Position numbers and translations under genes: made by a program. Of a stretch of 64,000 nt of DNA, positions 35,198 through 45,540 are shown piece after piece; within the stretch, counting starts at the first letter, position 1, and each line of letters opens with the position of its first letter. This DNA comes from Dichomitus squalens LYAD-421 SS1 (taxonomy: Eukaryota > Basidiomycota > Agaricomycetes > Polyporales > Polyporaceae). Where the stretch lies: NCBI RefSeq assembly GCF_000275845.1, contig NW_006766894.1, positions 676,103 to 740,102 of the forward strand, written 5' to 3'. Below the pieces are notes generated by a model, which was not told where the DNA came from, ran no database searches, and saw only the letters and a program-made list of their open reading frames with translations.

Positions 35198-35926
35198 ATG
35201 AGGCCCACAGAGATTCGTCGAGGCGATATGCCCGGACGTGAGTACTTGTTTGCGCGTTGAATGCGGATGAGTGTCGTGTAGCCAGTTCTGACACTGGTGT
35301 TTTGCAGCCAAGGTCTACGTGAGTATCCTTCAGTCATTCGCATTGCTACCCCGACTATCCAATTGCTTTACCCATGGCCTATGAGAGAGGTTGTGAAATT
35401 GCGGAGTTGCTGACGCGGTATCCGTTTGACAGGGTGTTTGGTGGGGTGACAAGGGCGTCCTGAAGCAGAAGGGCATCGTCACCTACTGTGCGTAGCAGCT
35501 TTCTTTCGAATACCGACGTTCAGCTCACAGTTCCTGCCATTGTATCATGTTGCCTATCTTTGCCTTTTGCTTCGTGCGCCTCCTGCCGTATCATTGGTGT
35601 CATCCACACAGCCATGTCGCCCTTCAAGCAGCGCGCGACCCATCACCTCATTCGGAACTACATTCTGAACGGCTACCGCCGTCTCTCTGGCCAGTTCGTC
35701 TACTGGTCGATTCCTTTCGCCATCGGTACGTCGTCTAAACCAGGCATTCCTCTGTGACTCCCCGCGAGATGACATGTTCTATGCCATGTCTTCCGTGTCC
35801 CCGTCGATCAGCTCAGTATACTCATGCATGCGGTTAATAGGATACGGCACCTACGCCTGGGCGAAGAGCTACGACGCGTGGCAAAACAGCAAGGCCGCGC
35901 ACGCGCACGGCCACGGCGAGCACTAA
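35198..35926 (+). CDS. QCR8: Cytochrome bc1 complex subunit 8
   Basis: Small inner-membrane subunit of mitochondrial complex III (ubiquinol-cytochrome c reductase). Five exons: 35198-35237, 35308-35318 (only 11 nt), 35433-35487, 35612-35725, 35841-35926. They join in frame to MRPTEIRRGDMPGPKVYG, then VWWGDKGVLKQKGIVTY, SMSPFKQRATHHLIRNYIL, NGYRRLSGQFVYWSIPFAIG and YGTYAWAKSYDAWQNS, ending HGHGEH-stop. WWG, KQKGI, (S)PF/Y and FRR/YRR-SQF-like positions match yeast Qcr8. The single transmembrane segment is around FVYWSIPFAIGYGTYAW. Length is about 101 residues. The His-rich tail is unusual. An automated predictor could easily miss the 11-nt exon. Confidence 0.88.
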
Positions 35927-36851
35927 GAAGGATACGACAAGCGTACCAGGCACAGACCCTTCCCATTATATAGAGTTGGTGTCCAATACCACGTTCTTTC
36001 TGCTCTGTTATGTTTTGGAGTGACGCAGGATGTCGGAAGTGTTTTTGCGTGGGTAACCGACATGCAGCGAGTCAGGATACAAACCTCCCGAGTTTTGCCG
36101 ACGGCGTGGCGAGGAGCACATAATGCGGTAATTGGAATTGGATGAAGCAGTGTGTCGTGTGCGTCCGACTTCCACCGTAGGTGCGCAGCGATTATCCTGC
36201 TCATGACTCAAAGCCGAGACATAGGTGCGAAGATATGTGGCAACGTGGTCAGGCGGTAGCCCCACGCGTTCTCTCTCTTCTCAGTATCATTCAAGTGCTG
36301 TTCTCCTGCCTCGTTGTTATGGCGTGTCATGGCAGCAGGCTTTGGACATTCCTCATTCTCATGCGCAGCGATGAACTCACGTCCATAAAAATTTCTAGAG
36401 ATCTCCTTGAAATCTGATTGAGGCCTGATCTCTGGAACCCACCAAGTTCGCTGACATCCCACTGCTATGCTACCTCATATTATGTGGCAAACTGAATGGT
36501 TCTTTGTCTTTAATCCGCTGACCAACCTTGCTTGGGTTTGTCAGGCCCAGGAAGGTAGGCGGAAAGGCGGAAAACCCATCTTCCATCCGTATGTCGCGAA
36601 GCCCACATATCAGCCTTCCATCGCTCATGCGTTACAGGACACGTCATCTCGCATCCTACCTGCATTGCAGTGACTCCGTCGCCGCGCAGTTGCCCGCCTA
36701 CCAGATAGGCGCCTATCGGCGATGGCACTGCGTTTTGGACTCAGGGCGCGCTTCGGAGCGCGATACAGTGACTCACGCCGTGTCCCGATGCGGCGATGGC
36801 GTTCGCCAGCCCTGCATTCCTCGTGACAGTGAGTCAACCCGGGGCCGTTCC
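35927..36851. other. Intergenic, no supported gene
   Basis: 3' flank of QCR8 and upstream region of the second small heat-shock gene. No RNA or coding feature recognised. Confidence 0.5.
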
Positions 36852-36858
36852 TATATAA
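36852..36858 (+). promoter_or_regulatory. Possible TATA box of Hsp20 gene 2
   Basis: TATATAA, about 140 bp before the ATG at 36999. Confidence 0.4.
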
Positions 36859-36998
36859 CCACGGGCGTGAGGCCAACAGATGCTCCTCTCCCCGCGATAC
36901 CTAGAAGAAAACCCCTCTGTAAAGTGCTATTTGCCTAACCGGAACACCCGACTTCATTCTCCGTCCCTAATACCTGTGAGAAATCTCTTTGAAGCAAG

Positions 36999-37789
36999 AT
37001 GACTGTACGTAGCCCCCGGTCGAAGTTCGTGTCGGGTCTTGAGAAACGGCTCGGAAGGGCTCTGTCCGCCCAAGAGACGCTCAGACTCGCGGCGTACGCC
37101 CGTGCGGTTAAGTTTCGAAAGGCTCAGCAACAGCAGCAGCGGGTTTATAAGCCAAGGTGAGTCTCCATCATCCTGCCTGATACTAAATTCATATAGACTG
37201 CTCACCGCGTGTGTTATCCTTGCGCGCAGGATGGAACTGTGGGATGATGGAGACAGCCCGCTCGTCACGGCCGTCTTCGAAGTTCCGGGGCTCCGCCCAG
37301 AGGACATCACGGTGGACGTCGTCGACGGCCGGCTCGTGGTCAGCGGCGAGCGCCGTCAGCAGGATCTTCCCCGGGGGCCTCAGACTCTTACTGTTGAGAC
37401 TCGCCCCACCTCCAAGTCCGAGCCCGGGTCCGACGCGTGCGTTCGGACTTCGGAGGCGACGCAGGCCCATGCCGGGATATTGCATGTCCGAGAGCTCAAG
37501 TACGGCCTTTTCCGCCGCATCGTCACCGTTCCCGCGGGATGTACTGTAAGTTGTTGCTTCACTGTCTTGAGAAGGTATGCAATGCTGACGTGTCAATCTC
37601 TGAAATGCGCAGACCGCCGACCTTCAAGCCGTCATGGAGAACGGGATGCTCACGGTGTCATGGCCTCGCGATATCCAGGCGCGCTTCTCCAACAGCCTCT
37701 TGGGCGGGCAGGCGGAGTCCGCGCTTGGGTTGGACACCGGAGCCGGTCAGGGTGGTTTGCAGGGGGACAATTCTTCTGCTTGTGTTTGA
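36999..37789 (+). CDS. Small heat-shock protein (Hsp20 family), second copy
   Basis: Chaperone of the alpha-crystallin type. Exon 1 begins MTVRSPRSKFVSGLEKRLGR and contains a Gln run (KAQQQQQRVYKPR). After an intron (GTGAGT ... GCGCAG): LVTAVFEVPGLRPEDITVDV, DGRLVVSGERRQ, a loop, then HVRELKYGLFRRIVTVPAGC. After a second intron: TADLQAVMENGMLTVSWPRD and a tail ending NSSACV-stop at 37787-37789. The domain plan and intron position match the gene at 26334-27069, but the sequences are diverged, so this is an old duplication. Length about 220 residues. Confidence 0.88.
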
Positions 37790-38547
37790 ACCGTTTGTAT
37801 CCGATTCAGGGCGGAGGGTCTTCCATTTGCCTTTTCCACTCTGCATATATGCTTTCCCAATCTATGCCACTGTATGCCTTAGCGACTGCCTCGACCGAAG
37901 GACGTTTCCATCGAATCATCAGACCATCGATCCTGGACCCACAATTGTCGCCATGCTCATACCCGAGTGGCAGGCTTCTGCCTCGAGGCCGCGGGCCCCG
38001 GATCTCAAGCAATTCAGGCGCCCAATGACACCTCCGCTACCGCCATCCACTGACTGACGTTGAGCCGGTGGTCTCTTAGTATTACCATGCAAATCAAAGC
38101 TCTAGTCCTACTCTTTCACACACTCCCTCTCAGATTGACAATGCTCAGATGGCTGTAGGCCTATACACAAGGTGAGCTTGCTGGCGTCGGACTGCAGGCA
38201 CTGCGGAGTTTTGATACAATCTCTCTTCGTTGTCAACTACTAGAAAATAACATCTCCAGTGCCTATGTACGTGCTACGTATCAACCGGTCGCACTCGAAA
38301 GGACAACCAGGTATGCATAACGCTATTCTCTGCTGTTTGACAGCCTGGCAGTATACCACGGTGACAGCGATATAAACCTTCAGGACCTCGGCGCCGGCGT
38401 GCTTGCCTGTCCTGCACCTCCCCCCGCGCTCGACGTGGTCTCTCCAACAGCACTCATGCTGTTTGGAATCCTGCGGATTCTGCTCTGAGGACTCGGATAT
38501 GGATGACTGAGTGCTCTATAGCGAACTCGAGCCCTGTGGTTTGGTCG
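37790..38547. other. Intergenic 3' flank of HET1
   Basis: No gene called. About 50 bp around 37945-37995 resemble the 3' flank of HET2 near 42650-42700, so the HET duplication seems to include downstream DNA. Confidence 0.4.
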
Positions 38548-40476
38548 TTACCAGGGCGACACCGGGCCCGACGCCTGAGCCGTCGCCATGTGCGCTTCAG
38601 TCTTATCTGCAATCCGCAAGTGATAGCACGCTGCAGAAACCAACTCGATTCTCAATTCGAGGATGACTTCTCGGCCTGCCGGCGACTGGAGACGGACGAC
38701 TTCGGAGCCTTCCCTCTGATCCCGTTTGACCGCGATTGCGATGACCTTGGCGGCATTGTCACTGCAGAGGTCGGGGTGTATTTCTTCGCGGCTGAGGGTA
38801 GAAGACGATGCCGGTGATACAACCTGAATGTGGGCGCGCCACTTCATGTTGCCGGACGGTCCAGAAGAGTATTGGTAGGTGATGTGAATGGAGTAGTCGT
38901 CCTTGGTGAGTGATATTTGGTGGATACCGTCGTGACTGGGAAAGACATCGGTCTTGATGCAGTATCCTTGCTCTCTGAGGCTGAATCCGGCCCACATCGT
39001 GAATATCACTTGGGGATGCATTCCGTCGTGGTAGTCACGCATGTTCACAGCCTGGTCATGCGTGAGCTCACGGCCGGGATGGGGTAGGAACACAGTGAGG
39101 ATCTTGGTGTTGTCACGGAGACGGCCACCGAGCCCCCAAGAGGATGGAATGACGAAGAGACCATATGAAACCATCTGTTCGTCACAGACGTATGCGGAAG
39201 CGAGTTGAAATGGGGTCGATTCAGGGAACCGTGGTGTCTCGGAAACACAGAGGCGGCCGAGCAGACCGCTACTGTTGGAAGCATGGTATTCGCATGCAAG
39301 GATGGCAATGTACCATTCGCGCTTCGGGTCCTTCTGGTTGGAAAGGGATAGAAGGGGGAAGTCGGTGCGAATACCATAGGGGGTTGGGCTATACTCCTGA
39401 GCAGGAAGGTCGTACATCTTGATGGAGGCCAGAAATTCATCGTGTCTAAGTGACCGCAGATCTTGAACTGCAGAAGACCTTGGAAAGTCGCGGGGCGATG
39501 AGGCGAAGAAACTGGCTGATGATGTGGACTGGGCAGAGGTTGGTCCTCTAAATTGTGAAGGCAGCACCGGAGAACGGTGGTGTCCATTGCCCGCCGGCCA
39601 CACGGGCCGCTGGGGACAGACGTGGCCCCAAGCGAAGAGGGTCTGGTCCGGTATTCGAAGAAGTATTTCCTCCTGCAACCTCCTGAATGCGCGCCGGCCC
39701 TCTCCGTAGAGCATTGTCATATTGATGTCGAAGATGCCCAAGAGCGAGTACGCCTCGTCCTCCACGCGTGTTGTCTCCCGCCCTGACGCCCATGACATCC
39801 TCTTCGCCACACTGACACAGTCCAGTGGTAACTCGTGCTTCAGCACATCTTGGTCTATGCCAGTGATTTCCTCCACCGCCTCGGCCAAGTCATGCTTCGT
39901 TCCTAAAGGCTCCCACTCCTGCGACAGAAACACGACTTCGGACGGCGCGATGAGCTCTTGAAGTGTCCAGCCTCGCCTGAACCATCTGCTTTGCGAGAAT
40001 TGTGTCTTCCAATCTTCCGTCGTCCCGCACGCAGATACGTCTGCGAGGAAGGCGTAACACAGCTTGCTGTCGCGATACCATGCGTACATCGAGTTGATGG
40101 CCTCCGAAAGCTCCGAGCTGCTCTGCTTCTCGATGCAGCACGAATCAATCCAGATGTACCGAAAGCCGTCTTTGCGCGCAGCTTCGCAGGCATGCCGTAT
40201 CTTGGGTGACAACCTGGGGTTGTCCCATATTGAAGGGGGCTCGGATGCGGGAGGGCTTCCAGTGCTCGCCGAACCCAAGGATACCATAGAAGTGGGAGTA
40301 GGGTTGATCGCGGACAGACGATGGCCACCGGGATCATATATCCGCTGGATCTCTTGAAGCTCTCGGTAGGTCTGCTCACCCTCGCTATCCCATGTGTGCG
40401 ATAAAGTTGCATATATAGTGACGTGAGGGTCGGCTTGCTCTATGAACTGTCCCGTATGGGTGTCCATAAATCTCAT
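38548..40476 (-). CDS. HET-domain protein (heterokaryon-incompatibility type), copy 1
   Basis: Single-exon 642-residue protein. The HET domain lies in about residues 20-190: YATLSHTWDSEGEQTYREL, DGFRYIWIDSCCIEKQSSSE, AINSMYAWYRDSKLCYAFLA and SRWFRRGWTLQELIAPSEVV. It continues with WASGRETTRVEDEAYSLLGI and MLYGEGRRAFRRLQEEIL, typical of mushroom HET proteins. The C-terminal half (about residues 300-640) is not a known domain but is shared with the two paralogues, including a strand-rich DYSIHITYQYSSGP and SAACYHLRIAD near the end. HET proteins trigger non-self recognition or cell death in ascomycetes; in mushrooms the role is mostly inferred. No lesion. Confidence 0.92.
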   Translation of the reverse strand: MRFMDTHTGQFIEQADPHVTIYATLSHTWDSEGEQTYRELQEIQRIYDPGGHRLSAINPTPTSMVSLGSASTGSPPASEPPSIWDNPRLSPKIRHACEAARKDGFRYIWIDSCCIEKQSSSELSEAINSMYAWYRDSKLCYAFLADVSACGTTEDWKTQFSQSRWFRRGWTLQELIAPSEVVFLSQEWEPLGTKHDLAEAVEEITGIDQDVLKHELPLDCVSVAKRMSWASGRETTRVEDEAYSLLGIFDINMTMLYGEGRRAFRRLQEEILLRIPDQTLFAWGHVCPQRPVWPAGNGHHRSPVLPSQFRGPTSAQSTSSASFFASSPRDFPRSSAVQDLRSLRHDEFLASIKMYDLPAQEYSPTPYGIRTDFPLLSLSNQKDPKREWYIAILACEYHASNSSGLLGRLCVSETPRFPESTPFQLASAYVCDEQMVSYGLFVIPSSWGLGGRLRDNTKILTVFLPHPGRELTHDQAVNMRDYHDGMHPQVIFTMWAGFSLREQGYCIKTDVFPSHDGIHQISLTKDDYSIHITYQYSSGPSGNMKWRAHIQVVSPASSSTLSREEIHPDLCSDNAAKVIAIAVKRDQREGSEVVRLQSPAGREVILELRIELVSAACYHLRIADKTEAHMATAQASGPVSPW

Positions 40477-40714
40477 GTTGACGTCTGTAGTGTAGAGTTA
40501 CTCTGGGGCAAGATACGCTACTGAAGTCGCGAAGAGTGTTGGAGATGCTGATGATATGTGTATGAGTGTTGTGAGAGCAGCGACTCCGCGATCGACCGCA
40601 GCACATCCAGAGCGGAGAATGAAATTCGTCGGCGCTTTGATTAAAGATTAGTTTGGATTGCCGCCGACAAGGCTCTGAAATATCCGATTCGCTTACTTAG
40701 ATTAGATAATTCTA

Positions 40715-41043
40715 CAGCGTCGCATGCCCCGCGCCGGGTGGTGTGCTCGGATCAGCGGCAGGCCCCTGCCGAGCCCCGCCAGCCTGTCCCCGAGCTGGAA
40801 GGTGGCCGGAGAGCATGCGCGCTGTGACTGCTCGAGACGTGCCCCGCCGAGATATGTTGCTTTTCAAGCTACATAGTACTTGCGTTCTTACCTGGGATGT
40901 TCCAAACACATATTCCGGGTATATTCAAGTGCTTCCAGCGGTGGAACAGGGTTGGGCAATGGCTTCGGTGCGGTAGGGTTGGGGCTCGGCCGCGGATTTC
41001 CGGTGATCCGAGCACACCACCCGGCGCGGGGCATGCGACGCTG
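40715..41043. mobile_element. 329-bp MITE-like element with perfect 40-bp inverted repeats
   Basis: The 40 bp at 40715-40754 (starts CAGCGTCGCATGCCCCGCGC) recur without mismatch as the reverse complement at 41004-41043. The interior has no useful coding frame, so it is non-autonomous. The CAG...CTG ends are hAT-like, but I see no clean target-site duplication, so the superfamily is open. Perfect repeats suggest a young insertion. It lies between HET1 and the M20 pseudogene. Confidence 0.85.
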
Positions 41044-41169
41044 ATTTTTACATCCGCTGTAAATACATGCCAGCGGGGTCGCATGATGTGCACCTGCCAG
41101 ATGTCGGAGCTAGCTCGCCCTTCTTGTCACCATAATTATGGGAAGTACGCATCCTTCCTGTGAACTGCC

Positions 41170-42420
41170 ATGGCGCAAAGCGCATCTACGGTCTTTTGGT
41201 AACCTGGAGATAAGGGTGCACACCTCGATCGCGCCGACGTTCTCGAGGAAGGCACGATTTACAGACCTGAATTCTTCGAGCACGTTCAAGCCACCCTCAA
41301 AAGCCTCGATCAGGACTTGATAGGACTGAGCAAGGACATCCATGGCAAGCACTATCCAAATTCCATCGTCTGATCTTGCTCATTGCCTCCATACCCACTG
41401 GCAGACCCTGAATTGAAGTTCGAGGAACGGTGAGTTACAACTACTCATTGTGTTGTGGATCAGCAGCTCAATCGGCTGTATCTCAGTCATGCCCATGATA
41501 CCCTTACTACCTTCGTCGAAAAGCATGGATTCGATGTCACTCGTCACCACTGGTTTGAGACCGCCTGGCTAGCCAAATTCACCAAGGGCACTGGTGGACG
41601 TACCCTAGGTGTCAATTCTGAGATGGATGCTCTTCCAGGAATCGGACACGCCTGTGGTCACAATCTCATTGCTATTGCTGGGGTTGTCGTGGCGATCGCA
41701 GTCAAGTCAGCTATGGAGCACTTTGATATCTCTGGCAGTGTGGTTCTGCTAGGCACGCCTGCTGAGGAAGGCGGCGCTGGAGCGATCTTAGGCAGAACAA
41801 GGCACTCACTCGCAGTGAGTGCTTCTAAGCCAGCCTAGGCAGAGCACTGATAACACCTCGCATCGTTAGGCGACGAATGCGCGGATATTTTCTCGAAGAC
41901 GTTCGGTCCCGTGGACTGCGATTTCGGCATCAAGAACGCTTCCACCGATTTTGTGAGTGATTTCGGCCTAGGCGCTATGAGAGCGGGCTCACTGATGGTA
42001 TCTCCAGGGAAATATCACTTACGGTACGCCGATGCGCTTGTATCGGTGGACTTAGGCCATATGCTAACTAAATCCCCTAGCTATTCCTTCGCTTCACCCT
42101 TCTTTTGGTGAGTATCGAGGTCAATGTCGCAACAACCGTCTTGGCTTGACCATATCATCAGCGATCCCTACGAGAGGCAGCAACCACACACCAGAATTTA
42201 CCGAGGCCGCAGCGACCGAGGAGGCCCATCAAGCATGCATCAACATGTCGATCACCATAGCCGCGATCGGTCTGCGCCTGTTGGCAGATCACGCATTCGC
42301 AAACAAGGCAAGTCGTTATATACCACTATCTCAAGTGTATCAGATTTAACTCATCTGCAGGTTAAGAAAACGTTTGAGAAGGACAAGGTTTTGCGAGAAG
42401 CCGAAGCGGCCAAGGCGTAG
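41170..42420 (+). pseudogene. Truncated pseudogene copy of the M20 amidohydrolase
   Basis: Inverted partial duplicate of the gene at 17532-19516. It keeps the same start ([10 protein letters not shown]) but the next codon is TAA where the parent has CAA. It also keeps the exon [20 protein letters not shown] region, the [17 protein letters not shown] motif, [19 protein letters not shown] and the end KKTFEKDKVLREAEAAKA-stop. The middle is missing: sequence jumps near 41777-41790 from the GTPAEEGG region to the equivalent of the parent's RQNKAL exon, removing about 200 codons. Intron remnants are still present, so it arose from genomic DNA, not from an mRNA. Confidence 0.88.
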
Positions 42421-42775
42421 CAGTCCGTCATGACATGTCTGATGGTTCGTGTACTCCATGATCTTCAGATCGCGTCGTCTACCTTTCCTCGTTTGACCAT
42501 TGCTTAGGGGATATATAGTGACATAGCCAAAGGTAGAATTACAGCGGTCTCACACCCATTTGTCGCAACTTGCAGCCCAAACAGCACAAACGACTGAGGT
42601 GCTATGGCGACTGCTTGGCTGAACGACGTTCTTGTCGAACAATTGTATTTCACAATTGCCGCAATGCTCACAGCCGAGTGGTAGTGCCCTGCCTCGACCC
42701 GAGTACACTATTTGGCGTCGAGACAATGAATTCGAACGCATTGTGCAGCCTCAGCTAAGCTATAAACGCCCCGTA
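42421..42775. other. Spacer between M20 pseudogene and HET2
   Basis: No gene. Contains the stretch near 42650-42700 that resembles the HET1 3' flank. Confidence 0.4.
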
Positions 42776-44902
42776 CTACAGGAAATTGTAGTACGACGAG
42801 GACGAATCCGCACTAGCTTCCTCCTCCGAGTCGTGAGTTGACGAGGATAGCTCGTACTCCCAACCCCCACCCAACGCGATCCTACCCGGATGAGGGGCTA
42901 TGACGCCAGTCGCCTCCTCTGCCTCGCGTCTCTTGATGTACCTTTGAGCGCGTTCCCACCACTTCGCTACCCAAGGGGGTTGGGCCGGGTTTGGTGGCGG
43001 GCCCTCGTCCGAGATCCGCAAGTGGTAGCAAACGGCGGACGCTAGCTCGAGCCAGATCCGCAAGATCACTCCTTGGTCCGCGAGAGAGACGTTGATCGTC
43101 TCCTCGCACCTCTTCCGTCCGACCGCAGCCTGGAGCGTCACGATGCCGTGAAACGTCTCTGCGCGGGCGGGCGTCGGAACAGCCTGGGTTCTGTTAACGG
43201 ACTCGCTGGGTGCTGCGTCGGGATGGGATGTGTAGACGGAGGTGATCAGGTTCGTGACCCCGACGGGCTGCGAGAACATGTTGCACCAATATTGGTACAC
43301 AATGCGGATTGTGTAGTCGTCTCTGGAGAGAGTGATGGTAGCTCGGCGTGGAACGTCGAGGTCGCTGCCGTGGTTTCGCGATTCCACGCGATATCCTTGT
43401 GCTTGGAGACGATCTCTAGCCCATGAAGGAAACAGCACTTCTATGCTCCGCTCGCCGCGAGTATCAGGCAGACGCATGATGTGCTCGCTTGAGTCTGGAG
43501 GGGAGGCTCGGTCAGGATGTGGTAGATAGACAGTCCGCACATGAATGTGGGGATGGAAACCGGGGCCCGCAAGCGCCCCAGACCAAGGCAGGACAAAGAG
43601 GCCTCGCGGCCCGTCCTGTCCATGGGCATATGCCGCCTTGAGCACGTGTATGTGGTCGTTGTGGGTGCCAGAGAATTCGGATATACAGAGACGACCGAGA
43701 AGAGAAAGTTCTCCGTATCCGTCCTCGACGCAAGCCAGCACTGCGATGTACCACTGGTAGTCCTCGGGATGCCACGATGACTGGTTGGATAGGTGCAGCA
43801 ACGGGAGCTGTGTACGGATGCCGTAGGGAGTAGGGGTATACTCCTGAGTAGGGACGTCTGGTTTTCCCAAGAGGTCGAGAAAGTCACCATGGTCGGAGAG
43901 ACCTCTGATGAGACCTGCTGCGAGGAAGTCGCGAGGGGAGGATGCAAACAAACTAAAGCCATCCAAGCCAAGGTAGTCACTCTCGGCTGCGCTATCGAGG
44001 CGCGGAGGTTTGTATCGCTTCCCGTCCCATGTTGAGTATTCCACGTTACGTGTTGCACCCAAATCCATGTCCTGATCCAAGGCCGACGTGTACTGCGTGA
44101 ACGAAACCTCGACGGGCCTCGAATGCCCGTTGCCCCAAGCGAAGAGGCTCTGATCCGGTATGCGCTTCAGGATCTCCTCCTGCAGCCTCCGAAATGCGCG
44201 TCGGCCTTCACCATAGATGGGGGGCATGCTGATGTCGAAGATACCTAGGAGCGAATAGGCCTCGTCCTCCACTCTGGTTGTCTCCCGTCTGGACGCCCAC
44301 GACATCCGCCTGGCCACGCTAATCTCGTCCAGCGACTGCTCATGTTTCAGGACTGCCTCATCTATGCCGGTGATGCCCTCCAAAACGCGGGCCATGCTGT
44401 GCTTGGTACCGAAGGACGCCCAGTCCATCGACAGAAACACGACCTCAGAAGGTGCGATGAGCTCCTGGAGCGTCCACCCGCGCGTGAACCATCTGCTCTG
44501 AGATACGTCTTCGGGTGACTGCGGACTTGGGGGGACGTCTGCGAGGAAGGCGTAGCAGAGCTTGGCGAGGCGGTACCAGGCGTACATGGAGTTGATGGCC
44601 TCGGACAGCTCTGCGCTGTTCCTCTTGTCGATACAGCAGGAGTCGATCCAAATGTATCGGAAGCCGTCTTTGCGTGCGCGCTCGCATGCGCGACGAACTT
44701 TGGATGACAGGCGGGGATCCTCCCAGATCGACGTCTGGGAAGTCGCGCGACGACCTCCGGGACGGTAGTCTTGCTGGATCGTTCTGAGGTCTTCGTAGCT
44801 CAGCTCACCATGCGTGTCCCAGACGTGGGATAGGATTGCATATACGATAACGTCAGGGTTGTGCTGTACAAACTGTCCGGTCTCGGTATCGAGAAGCCAC
44901 AT
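42776..44902 (-). CDS. HET-domain protein, copy 2
   Basis: Single-exon 708-residue paralogue of HET1. It starts MWLLDTETGQFVQHNPDVIV. HET motifs: YAILSHVWDTHGELSYEDLR, DGFRYIWIDSCCIDKRNSAE, AINSMYAWYRLAKLCYAFLA, RWFTRGWTLQELIAPSEVV, then SRRETTRVEDEAYSLLGIF and PIYGEGRRAFRRLQEEIL. The C-terminal half aligns with HET1 (SSPRDFLAAG, YTPTPYGIRTQLPLLHLSNQ, LELASAVCYHLRISDE) and carries an extra Pro- and Glu/Ser-rich tail of about 60 residues. No lesion. An inverted-repeat element sits about 144 bp upstream of the start codon. Confidence 0.92.
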   Translation of the reverse strand: MWLLDTETGQFVQHNPDVIVYAILSHVWDTHGELSYEDLRTIQQDYRPGGRRATSQTSIWEDPRLSSKVRRACERARKDGFRYIWIDSCCIDKRNSAELSEAINSMYAWYRLAKLCYAFLADVPPSPQSPEDVSQSRWFTRGWTLQELIAPSEVVFLSMDWASFGTKHSMARVLEGITGIDEAVLKHEQSLDEISVARRMSWASRRETTRVEDEAYSLLGIFDISMPPIYGEGRRAFRRLQEEILKRIPDQSLFAWGNGHSRPVEVSFTQYTSALDQDMDLGATRNVEYSTWDGKRYKPPRLDSAAESDYLGLDGFSLFASSPRDFLAAGLIRGLSDHGDFLDLLGKPDVPTQEYTPTPYGIRTQLPLLHLSNQSSWHPEDYQWYIAVLACVEDGYGELSLLGRLCISEFSGTHNDHIHVLKAAYAHGQDGPRGLFVLPWSGALAGPGFHPHIHVRTVYLPHPDRASPPDSSEHIMRLPDTRGERSIEVLFPSWARDRLQAQGYRVESRNHGSDLDVPRRATITLSRDDYTIRIVYQYWCNMFSQPVGVTNLITSVYTSHPDAAPSESVNRTQAVPTPARAETFHGIVTLQAAVGRKRCEETINVSLADQGVILRIWLELASAVCYHLRISDEGPPPNPAQPPWVAKWWERAQRYIKRREAEEATGVIAPHPGRIALGGGWEYELSSSTHDSEEEASADSSSSYYNFL

Positions 44903-45317
44903 GCGGACGTCCCAATACCAGGAGGTACAAGATAGGCTAAGTTAGAAGAAAGTTTGCGCGTAGGGTACCGGAGAGAAAGGTACGCTAGGGTACACTGAGA
45001 AGAGACCGCCGGGCGGAATGGGGACGAGAATGTCAATCAAATGGTACTAGTGTGACCCCAGAAGCGACGGCCCAGAATGTATTTCGTGCATATCTCCATC
45101 GCATCTTCCCCCATAAATCTCAAATTTGGCACACTTGATCTGTATCGCAGACAGTATATACCCGTAAAATATGAAGGCAATCGGTGGAATTTTGCTTCGA
45201 GCATCGTGGCATTACACGTCTGACCCCAGAAACGACGGAAAGGCGCCCACAGATTGTCACCAATGGTCACGGTGCCGAAGACTGCCGATTTAAACACCGC
45301 CATTATCAGTCGTTTGA

Positions 45318-45540
45318 TAACGACGTTGGCGGAGGGAACACTAGTCGAGGCGCTCATAATCAAAGTCAGCCTTATCTCGGTCAGTGGCTGAATGTCACGC
45401 TCGAGAGACCCCCTTCCCATTCCTCAGGTACCGCAATCCGTAATCCTTCGAAAACTGAATAATCATACTCAGTGCACATGTTAGAAATAATTCCTGGAGT
45501 TACAAGAAGATCGGCCATGCCGATCTCTTTGTGGCAATTC
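45318..45540 (+). repeat. 223-bp exact repeat, left copy, abutting N gap
   Basis: Identical to 46373-46595. It ends exactly at the first N. Confidence 0.9.
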
